DNA of 45,475 nucleotides, taken from the NCBI RefSeq assembly GCF_000272045.2, contig NZ_AJYZ02000019.1, forward strand, positions 292,345 to 337,819, written 5' to 3'. The notes under the pieces were generated by a model that was not told the origin of the DNA, did no database searches, and was given only the letters and a program-made list of their open reading frames with translations. This DNA is from Vibrio crassostreae 9ZC13. Lineage in GTDB: Bacteria > Pseudomonadota > Gammaproteobacteria > Enterobacterales > Vibrionaceae. Positions 1-7,406 of the stretch are shown here, one piece after another (position 1 is the stretch's first letter; every line of letters starts with the position of its first letter). The position numbers were made by a program, and so were the translations under genes.

Positions 1-395
1 GACTTTACCCCGCTCATCCAAGTTTCGAACGTGCTAATCGATCTTGCCTTTGTACTTTAAAAATTTCAGGGCTAATGAAAGAGGGCTGAGATCGGCACTC
101 GAAGCGAAAAAAGTCAGAAAAAAATGAAATTATTTAAGAAAAAACGCATTTTTTGATTCAAGAAAAGTGTGATTTTTATGTGATTAAAGGGCACTTTTTT
201 CACAAATTTGCCTTATCGAAGATTTTTTCGCCGAATTTGCAAGGGAAACGTTTGCGCAATAAACCGACAGCGTTTGCGTGAATATGTTGTTAAGTTATTA
301 ATTACTATGAATTTAGTAGGAAATGACGGGCGGGAAGCTTTTACCAGATATGGAATCTTTGAGAGGATAGCACAAAAAAAAATGAAATATCAGAC
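1..395. other. Non-coding region upstream of guaC
   Basis: No credible gene was seen. The longest ORF here (208-405, plus) has unnatural composition and no ribosome site. Bases 1-120 read on the minus strand give short protein-like phrases in two frames, each broken by stops, so this may be a decayed or repeated intergenic segment. A PurR-like site lies at 242-257. A weak promoter-like pair follows it (TTGCGT at 274-279, TATTAA at 296-301). Confidence 0.5.
242..257 (+). promoter_or_regulatory. Candidate PurR-type operator
   Basis: The 16 bases AGGGAAACGTTTGCGC match the remembered PurR consensus ANGCAANCGNTTNCNT at all but two of its fixed positions, including the central CG step. A second partial half-site, GCGTTTGCGTG, follows at 270-280. 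Purine repression of guaC would make biological sense. However, the best promoter lies about 150 bp further downstream, so the site would act on an upstream promoter or not at all. Confidence 0.35.
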
Positions 396-423
396 TTGCT
401 GTTAGTAAATCACAGCCTATAAT
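396..423 (+). promoter_or_regulatory. Predicted sigma70 promoter of guaC
   Basis: TTGCTG (396-401) and a perfect TATAAT (418-423) are separated by 16 bp. The predicted transcript start is near 430, at the first bases of the hairpin 428-462. It is the strongest promoter-like match seen in the guaC leader. Confidence 0.6.
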
Positions 424-427
424 GCTG

Positions 428-462
428 AAAACCGGAGCGTCTGCCAACGCTCCGGTTTTTTT
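428..462 (+). terminator. Terminator-like hairpin at the 5' end of the guaC leader
   Basis: AAAACCGGAGCG (428-439) pairs perfectly with CGCTCCGGTTTT (448-459) around the loop TCTGCCAA, and the T run continues to 462. It has the form of a strong intrinsic terminator. It lies 80 bases before the guaC start and starts at about +1 of the predicted transcript, so it may be an attenuator or a protective 5' stem rather than the end of another gene. Confidence 0.65.
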
Positions 463-479
463 GTGTCCGAAACTCAGTA

Positions 480-497
480 AAGCGTCTGCCAACGCTT
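480..497 (+). repeat. Second leader hairpin sharing the 14-nt core
   Basis: AAGCG (480-484), TCTGCCAA and CGCTT (493-497) form a small stem-loop. Its core GCGTCTGCCAACGC is identical to the top of the hairpin at 428-462. Two copies of the same loop about 45 nt apart in one leader suggest a duplicated RNA element. Confidence 0.55.
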
Positions 498-541
498 ACC
501 GAAAACGCACGACACGTAATATGATTACAGGACAAATTATC

Positions 542-1585
542 ATGCGTATCGAACAAGAACTTAAGTTAGGTTTCAAAGATGTACTCTTCCGTCCGAAGCG
601 TTCTACCCTTAAAAGCCGTTCTCAAGTTGAATTAACCCGCGATTTTACATTCAAGCATAGCGGTCGTCAATGGTCTGGTACTCCAGTAATTGCAGCGAAC
701 ATGGATTCGGTAGCAAGCTTTGAAATGGCAGCTGCTCTAGCAGAGCACGGTGTTATGACTGCAGTACACAAGCACTACACAGTAGAGCAGTGGGCTGAGT
801 TCGCAAAAACAGCAGACAAGAAAACGCTGAACAACGTATTTGTTTCAACAGGTACTTCTGAAGCTGAGTTTGAGAAAACTAAGCAAATCATGGCGCTTAG
901 CGACGAATTCGTATTTATCTGTATTGATATCGCTAACGGCTACTCAGAGCACCTAGTTGAGTATGTACAAAAAGTACGTGCTGAATTCCCGACTAAAGTT
1001 ATCTCTGCTGGTAACGTTGTAACGGGTGACATGGTTGAAGAGCTAATCCTAGCTGGCGCAGACATCGTTAAGGTTGGTATCGGCCCTGGTTCTGTTTGTA
1101 CTACACGTGTTAAAACAGGCGTAGGTTACCCTCAACTTTCTGCAATCATCGAGTGTGGCGACGCAGCACACGGCCTTGGCGGCATGATCATCGGTGACGG
1201 TGGCTGTTCATGTGCGGGTGACGTATCTAAAGCGTTCGGCGGCGGTGCTGACTTCGTAATGCTAGGCGGCATGCTAGCAGGTCACTCTGAGTCAGGCGGC
1301 GAAGTTGTAGAGCAAGACGGTAAGCAATTCATGAAGTTCTATGGAATGTCGTCACAGTCGGCTATGGACAAGCACTCAGGTGGTGTTGCTAAGTACCGTG
1401 CTGCTGAAGGTAAAACTGTTTTACTTCCGTTCCGTGGCTCTGTTCACAACACAATTTCTGACATCCTTGGTGGTGTACGTTCAACTTGTACATACGTAGG
1501 CGCAGCAAAGCTTAAAGAGCTAACTAAGCGTACGACTTTTATCCGTGTACAAGAGCAAGAGAACAACGTATTCGGTAAAGAGTAA
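542..1585 (+). CDS. guaC: GMP reductase
   Basis: Converts GMP to IMP with NADPH, releasing ammonia, in purine salvage in the cytosol. The protein is 347 residues, the usual length, and follows E. coli GuaC closely along its whole length: [15 protein letters not shown] at the start, the GPGSVCTTR loop with the catalytic cysteine, [17 protein letters not shown] and the C-terminal [14 protein letters not shown]. The ATG at 542 is chosen over upstream ATGs at 422 and 521 because homology starts there and AGGA precedes it at a usable distance. The extra upstream codons would run through the leader hairpins. The gene appears monocistronic, ending at a strong terminator. Confidence 0.97.
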   Translation: MRIEQELKLGFKDVLFRPKRSTLKSRSQVELTRDFTFKHSGRQWSGTPVIAANMDSVASFEMAAALAEHGVMTAVHKHYTVEQWAEFAKTADKKTLNNVFVSTGTSEAEFEKTKQIMALSDEFVFICIDIANGYSEHLVEYVQKVRAEFPTKVISAGNVVTGDMVEELILAGADIVKVGIGPGSVCTTRVKTGVGYPQLSAIIECGDAAHGLGGMIIGDGGCSCAGDVSKAFGGGADFVMLGGMLAGHSESGGEVVEQDGKQFMKFYGMSSQSAMDKHSGGVAKYRAAEGKTVLLPFRGSVHNTISDILGGVRSTCTYVGAAKLKELTKRTTFIRVQEQENNVFGKE

Positions 1586-1615
1586 TCTGAACGGATTGGA
1601 ATAGTTTGAAGATCA

Positions 1616-1641
1616 AGAGCCGCTTTTTAGCGGCTCTTTTT
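1616..1641 (+). terminator. guaC terminator
   Basis: AGAGCCGC (1616-1623) pairs with GCGGCTCT (1630-1637), followed by a T run. It lies 30 bases after the guaC stop. Confidence 0.9.
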
Positions 1642-1652
1642 ATAAAAGAGTG

Positions 1653-1681
1653 AGTTATTATCAGGGAAAGGGATAATAACT
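1653..1681. repeat. Perfect 10-bp inverted repeat
   Basis: AGTTATTATC (1653-1662) and GATAATAACT (1672-1681) flank a 9-base purine loop. It sits at the boundary between guaC and the accessory three-gene operon. It lacks a T tract on either strand, so a terminator role is doubtful; it may mark an insertion edge or a protein site. Confidence 0.5.
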
Positions 1682-1781
1682 ACGATGTTTTATCTTACCT
1701 TATAACAAGGAAATCGCTTCGAACTAACCAGTAGGCTATACAAGAACTTAATCTAGAAAGTTAGGTTTATATTGTAAGATA

Positions 1782-2360
1782 TCAGATCTCTTCTTGTGTG
1801 TTTTTTAGTAGTGCAATGAATTTTTCAGCTGTTTGACTTAGTATCAAGTTGAGCTCTTCAGCTGAGCTTACGTCAGCTATATTGTCATCTAAATCATCCA
1901 TAATTCGTTCTGCGTCGTCCTTTAATTGGGTGTTTACAGAGACCAGCCATATGAAGCTATCTCGAATTTTGTTTGTTTCTTCTAAGCCATAGCTTTCCCA
2001 AAAGTCATCAATATCTTGCCCATTTGCCCTGAACAACTGTGGTGCTTCATCTATAAAAGTAACGAAATGTTTTAGGCAGTTTGGGTAAATCACTTCTCTA
2101 AGCCAAAAAAGGTCATGGATAGACTCTTTCTTTTGTTTTTTTGTGAGTTTGTGAGTGTGCACAGAAGACAATACTGAGATTAGAACAGCAAAGCCTGCGA
2201 AGACAGTTTCAAGCGAAATTCCGTCATCATCTGAAGCCTTACCTTCTAATTTGAGTGTTATCGTAGAATCTTTCTTATCGACGTCGAAGTATGAATTTGA
2301 TGGTTCAGCGAAAGCATAATGGCTGAGGCAGATTAAGAATAAACATAGCAAACGACTCAT
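1782..2360 (-). CDS. Small membrane protein of unknown function, third gene of an ATPase/STAS-like operon
   Basis: 192 residues, not recognised as a known family. Residues 1-18 look like a signal peptide ending at YAFA (or an N-terminal membrane anchor). A second hydrophobic stretch lies at about residues 48-67 (TVFAGFAVLISVLSSV), followed by a basic turn (HKLTKKQKK) and about 115 charged, probably helical residues. The positive-inside rule would place this long tail in the cytoplasm. It starts 8 bases after the STAS-like gene on the same strand, so the two are almost certainly co-transcribed. The inference is that it is the sensor or the membrane effector controlled by the other two proteins. 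The region is AT-rich compared with guaC, in keeping with acquired DNA. Confidence 0.7.
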   Translation of the reverse strand: MSRLLCLFLICLSHYAFAEPSNSYFDVDKKDSTITLKLEGKASDDDGISLETVFAGFAVLISVLSSVHTHKLTKKQKKESIHDLFWLREVIYPNCLKHFVTFIDEAPQLFRANGQDIDDFWESYGLEETNKIRDSFIWLVSVNTQLKDDAERIMDDLDDNIADVSSAEELNLILSQTAEKFIALLKNTQEEI

Positions 2361-2368
2361 ATCAATAC

Positions 2369-2680
2369 CTAAAGAGCTCTAGCGGTCGTAATACTACGAC
2401 GAATAGCTCTAGTGCATTCATTCTTGCTCTTCTCATTGAGGTCCGTTGTGTCTAGTCGGGCCATTAACTCTTCAATGTCGATCGATGAGCTTAGTTCTTG
2501 AAGCTCATTACTCATCAAACCAAGAAAGTATGAACTAGTTATCAACTGCTCTTGTCTTGCTACAAATTTGTAGCCATCGGCAAGTTTTATGCCAAGTAAT
2601 TTATGCGCACGTTCGCCATTCTTTCTACCTGAAAGTAATTTCCCTTCAATCTTTGTGAAATCAATTTTTTGTTCAGACAT
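2369..2680 (-). CDS. STAS-like (DUF4325-like) protein
   Basis: 103 residues. The pattern fits the STAS-like DUF4325 family as I remember it: a short strand, then SGRKNGERAHKLL, a strand (KFVARQ), the diagnostic ITSSYFLGLMSNEL segment (family: ISSAFFNAAIG-like), then a helical tail with alternating charged residues. Such proteins are related to anti-sigma-factor antagonists and are often encoded beside a GHKL ATPase, as here: the ATPase gene ends 3 bases before this start. The inference is that it binds, and may be phosphorylated or held by, the neighbouring ATPase. The family call is from motif memory only. Confidence 0.65.
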   Translation of the reverse strand: MSEQKIDFTKIEGKLLSGRKNGERAHKLLGIKLADGYKFVARQEQLITSSYFLGLMSNELQELSSSIDIEELMARLDTTDLNEKSKNECTRAIRRSITTARAL

Positions 2681-2683
2681 ATG

Positions 2684-4057
2684 TCATTCCTGCAGATTAT
2701 CTAATGGAACAGTACTACCATTTAGTGGAATCCTAATATTAATCATGACCCCTGGGAAATGATTATTATCCATTGTTCTTACGCATTTAGAACTTGGTGG
2801 GAATTTCAAAGATTGTTCCTCATTTAAAGGAATGTGTACATCTTCGCTTCCATCTTCATTTGCGGTTGTCTTGGAAGAGAGCTTCCCATCAAAATGGATT
2901 AAAGTAGAGCCAGAAATAATATTCATCATAGCTCGATCTTTATGGTTTCCATTACCTCTAAGTTCAGTATAGGCTTTATATATTAATTCAAATGTCTCAA
3001 TTAATCGAACGGTTCCTTGCCCTCTGGTTGGTTCCTCGTCTTTTTTTGAACTTATATTTCCTTGTAACGCAGCTACAGTTGTTAGGGCGTCGGAATCGAA
3101 TGTAGCACTATGCCTATCTACGTAATCTTGCGCTAGCTTCTTGGCTGCGCTAGTTGTAGGTAGTTCATTGAATGTTTCGGCAATTGAGTGACCAATGTTC
3201 ATGACCATGAGTTCAAAATACCTTTGGCTCTCGTGGCTACAGTTTAAATAGCTTCTGACGTACCAATTAGGAGCCGTTCGGTGACAGTGTTCTTCCGCAT
3301 TGTCTAATACTTCAGCTAAACACATCTGTAATTCAGCTTGTACATCATCGTGCATCTTCAAAGCCAGAACTTTTAAGCCATCACAAAAGCTATCAATGCA
3401 CTCTTCAGCGACGTTTGTTTTTGCATCATCCGCTGTAGCACTAGCAGACTCAAATTTGTTGCTTTCGTTTCTGTATACAAATGAACCTTTGGATGTAGTT
3501 AAAGGTTCACCCGCTAGTATTTTTGCATGATTAAGCTCTGCGACGATTCCTGCTTCATGGATTAGCTCATGAGTAGCAATTTGTTCACTAATTGTTCCTT
3601 TCAATTGTAAAGGATGTTTCCCTTGTGCTCTAGCTCTGCATAAGTCAGTTGCAAGAATACCGAGTAAAGCTTCGCTTGCCATACAGGTGTTTTGTGATTT
3701 GTGAGAAAATTGAATCCTTTTGACGTGCTTTGAAGTTGCAGCAGAAAATAGCTCACTTAAGCCAGAAAAAACGTTTTCAGGATTATTATAGATGTCAAAG
3801 TTCTTTGGGACAGGGAATTTATATGTCCCGGATCTACACGATTTTTTACTCAAGGCTTTGCGTTCTAGATGTAGTTTATTGAACTCCTTCGCAATTTTTG
3901 CCCCTTGGATATCTGCAACGTGAGAAACAGGTTTTGAAGTCTCATGTGTATTGGAAGTTACATTATCGTTGTTAGGTTGATAGTTTTTCTTAGTTCTTAA
4001 ATGTCTTTTCCAACGATGTCTTTGTGTCGTTAAACTTGGTGTTGCAGTTAGTCTCAT
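2684..4057 (-). CDS. GHKL-type ATP-binding protein (anti-sigma-kinase-like ATPase)
   Basis: 457 residues. The C-terminal half has the boxes of the histidine-kinase/Hsp90/MutL ATPase fold: an N box with E249 and N253 (AEVLDNAEEH), a G1-like loop NIGHS at 287-291, a G2 loop RGQGT at 345-349, and a closing strand GVMINIRIPL near 437-446. There is no HisKA-type phospho-acceptor, no transmembrane segment and no GyrB/MutL transducer, so it is not an ordinary sensor kinase. The first 50 residues are basic and low in order; residues 90-180 may hold a second alpha/beta domain. GGTGAT precedes the ATG. It is first in a three-gene operon with a STAS-like protein and a membrane protein. This resembles SpoIIAB/SpoIIAA partner switching or the ATPase/DUF4325 pairs seen in accessory regions; the actual function is unknown. 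Confidence 0.7.
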   Translation of the reverse strand: MRLTATPSLTTQRHRWKRHLRTKKNYQPNNDNVTSNTHETSKPVSHVADIQGAKIAKEFNKLHLERKALSKKSCRSGTYKFPVPKNFDIYNNPENVFSGLSELFSAATSKHVKRIQFSHKSQNTCMASEALLGILATDLCRARAQGKHPLQLKGTISEQIATHELIHEAGIVAELNHAKILAGEPLTTSKGSFVYRNESNKFESASATADDAKTNVAEECIDSFCDGLKVLALKMHDDVQAELQMCLAEVLDNAEEHCHRTAPNWYVRSYLNCSHESQRYFELMVMNIGHSIAETFNELPTTSAAKKLAQDYVDRHSATFDSDALTTVAALQGNISSKKDEEPTRGQGTVRLIETFELIYKAYTELRGNGNHKDRAMMNIISGSTLIHFDGKLSSKTTANEDGSEDVHIPLNEEQSLKFPPSSKCVRTMDNNHFPGVMINIRIPLNGSTVPLDNLQE

Positions 4058-4532
4058 ATCACCGTCTTCTACTTTGTTTGTATGTCGTTTGTAAGCTAAG
4101 AGGTTAACTTACCAATTCTTTCTGTTATCAACGAAACTTCACATACAAGACCCCCCCTTCGTTATCGGTAGTTATATCAGAGCACTGAAACTGAAAGTCT
4201 ACTTTGGGTCTAGTAAGTCGCGTAAAGAAAGCTGGTTATCGTATTGATACCAACCACGCACAGGTTAGTTTAAAGGCTCGTTTTAAAGCCTATGAGATCA
4301 TAATGATATGTAGAATATCATTATGATCTCATATCAAGTAGCTCTAAATCTGTATTTTATGACTTACAACAGTTACTTACGGTTTTTAGAATACTTATTA
4401 CACATACGGGGCGATTGAATCAGGATGGAAGTTTTTGAGTCTGGACGGATAGGGCGGTTACTGATGATTAATCAAGTTGCAGGAACGGCCCAGCAGATTA
4501 CTACTGAGCCTTGTTATCAGACTTTACTTCTT
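4058..4532. other. Intergenic region between the accessory operon and the glutathione transferase gene
   Basis: No convincing gene was found. The ORF at 4425-4688 on the plus strand is mostly the reverse of the transferase gene. The region holds a run of seven C at 4151-4157, a large hairpin (4291-4333) and presumably the minus-strand promoter of the three-gene operon. It is AT-rich. Confidence 0.6.
4291..4333. repeat. Perfect 19-bp inverted repeat
   Basis: TATGAGATCATAATGATAT (4291-4309) is exactly reverse-complemented at 4315-4333 around the 5-base spacer GTAGA. There is no T run on either strand. The arms are long and AT-rich, unlike the usual terminators in this window. It sits on the upstream side of the accessory operon. 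Confidence 0.85.
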
Positions 4533-5207
4533 CTACTTCGCATAATTCGAAGGAAACAGTGCTCGTTTCGCTTCTTCATCACGTTCGGTTTTGAATTCAA
4601 CATCCTTACCGATTTCGCGAGCACGCAGTGCAGCAGGGCGGGCGTTGATTGCATCGAACCAGCGCTTCAAGTTCGGGTAAGGTTCTAAGCCTTCTTCACC
4701 AAGCACAACCGGTGCTTTATCAATCCAACCCCATGCCGCGACATCGACAATGGTGTACTCATTTCCTACGATAAATTCACGACCTTCCATATGCTTCTCT
4801 AACACTTCGTAGTGACGTTGTGCTTCACGTAGGTATCGGTTCACAGCGTAGTCTAAGCCTGCTGGTGCAGCATGGCGGAAGTGTACCGATTGGCCTGAAT
4901 ATGGACCAAGGCCACTCGCGATAAACATCATCCAAGAGAGTAGTTCAGCTCTGTCTTCTGGCTGACCGCCAAGCTTGCCTGTTTTCTCTGAGAGATACAG
5001 AAGGATAGCGTTAGAGTCGAATACACGTTGTCCTTCATCTTCAATCGCAGGCGTTTTGCCATTTGGATTGATTAAACGATATTCCGGTGAATGCTGCTCA
5101 CCCTTTAAGGTATCGACAGGAACAAGTTCAAAATCTAGGCCTGTCTCTTCCAAAAACAGAGCGATCTTCATTGGGTTTGGTGTTTGGTGAAAATAGAACT
5201 TAAGCAT
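4533..5207 (-). CDS. Glutathione S-transferase, Nu class / YfcG-like
   Basis: 224 residues. Thioredoxin-fold N-terminus with TPNPMKIALFLEE, LINPNGKTPAI (the cis-proline turn) and DSNAILLYLSEKTG, then a helical C-terminal domain with FRHAAP and YTIVDVAAWGW. This closely parallels E. coli YfcG, which acts as a glutathione-disulfide reductase and peroxide-linked thiol enzyme in the cytosol. The start is put at the internal ATG (5207) because AAGGAGTT lies just upstream of it; the longer ORF from 5231 would include that site as codons. It has its own promoter region with a 16-bp palindrome 40 bases upstream, suggesting a dedicated repressor, although no repressor gene is adjacent. Confidence 0.9.
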   Translation of the reverse strand: MLKFYFHQTPNPMKIALFLEETGLDFELVPVDTLKGEQHSPEYRLINPNGKTPAIEDEGQRVFDSNAILLYLSEKTGKLGGQPEDRAELLSWMMFIASGLGPYSGQSVHFRHAAPAGLDYAVNRYLREAQRHYEVLEKHMEGREFIVGNEYTIVDVAAWGWIDKAPVVLGEEGLEPYPNLKRWFDAINARPAALRAREIGKDVEFKTERDEEAKRALFPSNYAK

Positions 5208-5246
5208 GGGGTAACTCCTTGTATTGGTCATTTATTAAAGCACCAC

Positions 5247-5262
5247 TTGAACGATCGTTCAA
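5247..5262. promoter_or_regulatory. Palindromic operator upstream of the glutathione transferase gene
   Basis: TTGAACGATCGTTCAA is a perfect 16-bp palindrome 40 bases before the transferase start codon. Size, symmetry and place fit a TetR-family operator controlling a detoxification gene. No TetR gene is in the window, so the regulator would act from elsewhere. Confidence 0.6.
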
Positions 5263-5704
5263 TGGTTGATTTTGAATTATTTGAAGATCTTCTGACTCGC
5301 ATTCCAACTCTATGTGTTGAAGACCTCGTTATTTGAGCGAGGGGTAAAATCGCGCGATTCAGTGTGTTGGATTTTAAGTTGTTGAAAAAATGAGCTTAAA
5401 GTGGTTTTTTTGATTCGTTGCTTTATGCGGAGTTCGGATTTGTGATGGGTGGTTTTTGGCGGGATAGGGCGTATGAAATCCGCAGTCAGATATTCCAACA
5501 AAAACGTTGAGCACTGGTTCAAACCAGAATTATCTGGATGCACAGGCTTATTGGTAAGTTCAAAATCGTGATCTGCTGCCACACCTTATGCAACAAATGA
5601 ATATAAACGTTAGAGATTAAGGTGTGCTTCACGGTTTTTTAATCTTAGGGACTTACATTGGTGAGCAAATCTGATGTGAACACTTAACGACACAGGATCT
5701 TTTC
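5263..5704. other. Intergenic region
   Basis: About 440 bases between two divergent genes. The ORF at 5310-5582 (minus) lacks family resemblance and a ribosome site and is not accepted. A modest stem can form between AGATTAA and TTAATCT near 5614-5645. Nothing else was recognised; promoters for both flanking genes must lie here. Confidence 0.5.
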
Positions 5705-6802
5705 ATGAAAAAGAACATTATCGCCCTCGCTCTTGGTGGCATGCTGGCTTTTGGCGCAACACCTTATTCTTTTGCTGCTAACGACGGCGCAGTACAGGCT
5801 TCTGCGGATTACGCGCAGTTGGTGACTAAGCGACAAGTTGTCGACCAATTACTTCTTGATGCGTTGCAGGCGTTTAAGTCTCCGGCAAGAATTTCTCACG
5901 CGGGCTTTACGGCTAAAATGCCAAGCAACATGGAAATTGTGACTAACCGATTGTTAGAAGCTTACCAACTAGAACCTTACCGTACTGATTTGGTTATCTC
6001 GGCAGCGAACGCTCAGATCTACAACAAGAATGCAGAGCGCGCTATTGAGCTGTTTGAGCAAGCGCTGACGGTTGCACCAGACGATGTTGATCTTCATGCT
6101 TACCTTGCGGTTTGGCAGCGATTTGAAGGCAATGAAAGTGAATCCAATAAGCACATGGAGAAACTGGAAAGCCTGAACAAAGGTAAAGCAGAAGACATCA
6201 AACGCATTTTTGCTACGGTCGACCGCGTGTTAGAAACACCGTTGAAAGAGTCTGCGGATAAAGGCTTGCTTGATCATCATGGCGCGATTGTCACTTTGGG
6301 CTATGCGCTTAATCCAGACGGCTCTATGCATCAAATTTTGATTGAGCGTCTTGAGACAACATTGGCGATGGCTAAGGCGAACTCAGATGCGATGATCGTG
6401 TTAACGGGTGGCGTGCCCAAGAACCACAAGACTGAAGGTAAGTTAATGGCGGATTGGCTTATCGAGAAAGGGGTAAGCAAAGATCGCATCATCGAAGAGA
6501 ATTACGCGACCAGCACGGTAGGCAATGCCTTATTCAGTAGCTACGCACTTGCTCGCCATGATATTAAGCACGCGACCATTATTAGCTCGGCAAGCCATGT
6601 TCGTCGTGGTCAAACTCTGTTTGAAATCGCTAGCTGGCAAACCGGCCCTCAGGGCATTACTTTTGATACGGTTTCTTACCCAGACAAGCCACTCGCAGAT
6701 CTTAAGAAGGCGAGTGATGGTGAGCTACTAGGTATCTACCGAGATGCGCTTAGAACCTATGGTATGTGGAGCTACCGCTCTTACCCATTAGAGTCTCGCT
6801 AG
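5705..6802 (+). CDS. Secreted TPR and DUF218 (ElyC/SanA/YdcF family) protein
   Basis: 365 residues with a clear signal peptide (MKKNIIALALGGMLAFGATPYSF-type, cut near residue 24). Residues about 70-150 form TPR-like helical repeats (YKN AERAIELFEQALTVAPDDVDLHAYLA). The rest is a DUF218 Rossmann-like domain: GAIVTLGYAL, MIVLTGGVPKNHKTEG, VSKDRIIEENYATSTVGNALFSS, and IISSASHVRRG. DUF218 proteins are linked to envelope polysaccharide metabolism and vancomycin sensitivity (SanA, ElyC); this one would work in the periplasm. AGGAT precedes the ATG. It is probably a single-gene unit, with a hairpin after it at 6851-6878. Confidence 0.85.
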   Translation: MKKNIIALALGGMLAFGATPYSFAANDGAVQASADYAQLVTKRQVVDQLLLDALQAFKSPARISHAGFTAKMPSNMEIVTNRLLEAYQLEPYRTDLVISAANAQIYNKNAERAIELFEQALTVAPDDVDLHAYLAVWQRFEGNESESNKHMEKLESLNKGKAEDIKRIFATVDRVLETPLKESADKGLLDHHGAIVTLGYALNPDGSMHQILIERLETTLAMAKANSDAMIVLTGGVPKNHKTEGKLMADWLIEKGVSKDRIIEENYATSTVGNALFSSYALARHDIKHATIISSASHVRRGQTLFEIASWQTGPQGITFDTVSYPDKPLADLKKASDGELLGIYRDALRTYGMWSYRSYPLESR

Positions 6803-6850
6803 GCTTAGGGTTACTTCACAGTAGGCAAAGTATAAGTTGCTAGTACAATC

Positions 6851-6878
6851 GAGCACAGCTAGATGGTATGCTGTGCTC
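6851..6878. terminator. Hairpin after the DUF218 gene
   Basis: GAGCACAGC (6851-6859) pairs with GCTGTGCTC (6870-6878). The tail (CTACTTAATTT) is only weakly T-rich, so termination may be poor and the small DUF2999 gene downstream may be read through. Confidence 0.5.
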
Positions 6879-6909
6879 CTACTTAATTTAGTGTTTCAAA
6901 GGCAAAAAA

Positions 6910-7161
6910 ATGAACCCGATTTTAGCAATGTTGAAAGAGAACAATATTAGCGACGAGCAGATCAGCGAGCTATTCAAAACGTTGACCGAGAACCCTCTTG
7001 CAGCAATGGCGACGATCAGCCAACTTGGCTTACCACAAGATAAACTTCAAATGCTGATGGGCCAGGTAATGCAAAACCCTGCGCTAATCAAAGAAGCAGT
7101 TGAAGAGCTTGGCCTAGATTTTTCTAAGGTTGAAGCCGCTAAAGAGCAACTTCAAAAATAA
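6910..7161 (+). CDS. DUF2999 family protein
   Basis: 83 residues, all helical in appearance: MNPILAMLKENNISDEQISELF, then LTENPLAAMATISQLGLPQDKLQMLMGQVMQNPALI. This matches the small DUF2999 family of vibrios and shewanellas as remembered; function is unknown. AAAGG sits 8 bases before the ATG. No membrane segment or signal peptide, so cytosolic. It is followed by a strong terminator. Confidence 0.85.
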   Translation: MNPILAMLKENNISDEQISELFKTLTENPLAAMATISQLGLPQDKLQMLMGQVMQNPALIKEAVEELGLDFSKVEAAKEQLQK

Positions 7162-7242
7162 TAGAGTCTGAATGAGCGATTTTGTTAGGAAGTGATAGCC
7201 GATTCGGTTAACTGTTCTTGAGATTGCTAATTAGACTTGAGT

Positions 7243-7281
7243 AAAAAGCCGTTTGAGTATCAATACTTAAACGGCTTTTTT
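7243..7281 (+). terminator. Terminator after the DUF2999 gene
   Basis: AAAAAGCCGTTT (from 7243) pairs with AAACGGCTTTTTT (to 7281); the inner GAGTA/TACTT extends the stem imperfectly. A T run follows. Confidence 0.9.
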
Positions 7282-7406
7282 GATCCGACTTAGAAAGGCT
7301 AGAAAGAGATACGACAAAAATACTAGTCCGATGTGACTCCCTCGCTTAAATCATGTAATTTCTTTTTAACACTCATGTTTCAATAAACTGAATTCCGGCG
7401 TTGCTC

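Noticed and set aside
1..120. Protein-like phrases on the minus strand at the left edge
   Set aside because: Two frames each give short natural-looking stretches but are cut by stops and no start is present; not enough to call a gene or a named repeat.
208..405. 65-codon ORF upstream of guaC
   Set aside because: Composition is unlike a protein (RRFFRRICKGN), there is no ribosome site, and it overlaps the promoter elements.
422..541. N-terminal extension of guaC by 40 codons
   Set aside because: It runs through both leader hairpins and repeats ASANA-type residues because of the repeated DNA; GMP reductases start at the ATG at 542.
4200..4340. Integron attC site or cassette array
   Set aside because: The inverted repeat lacks the attC core sites, and no integrase or cassette series is present.
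4425..4688. 87-codon plus-strand ORF
   Set aside because: It overlaps the reverse strand of a well-supported glutathione transferase gene.
5310..5582. 90-codon minus-strand ORF
   Set aside because: No recognised family, no ribosome site, low-complexity mix of residues; judged to be chance.
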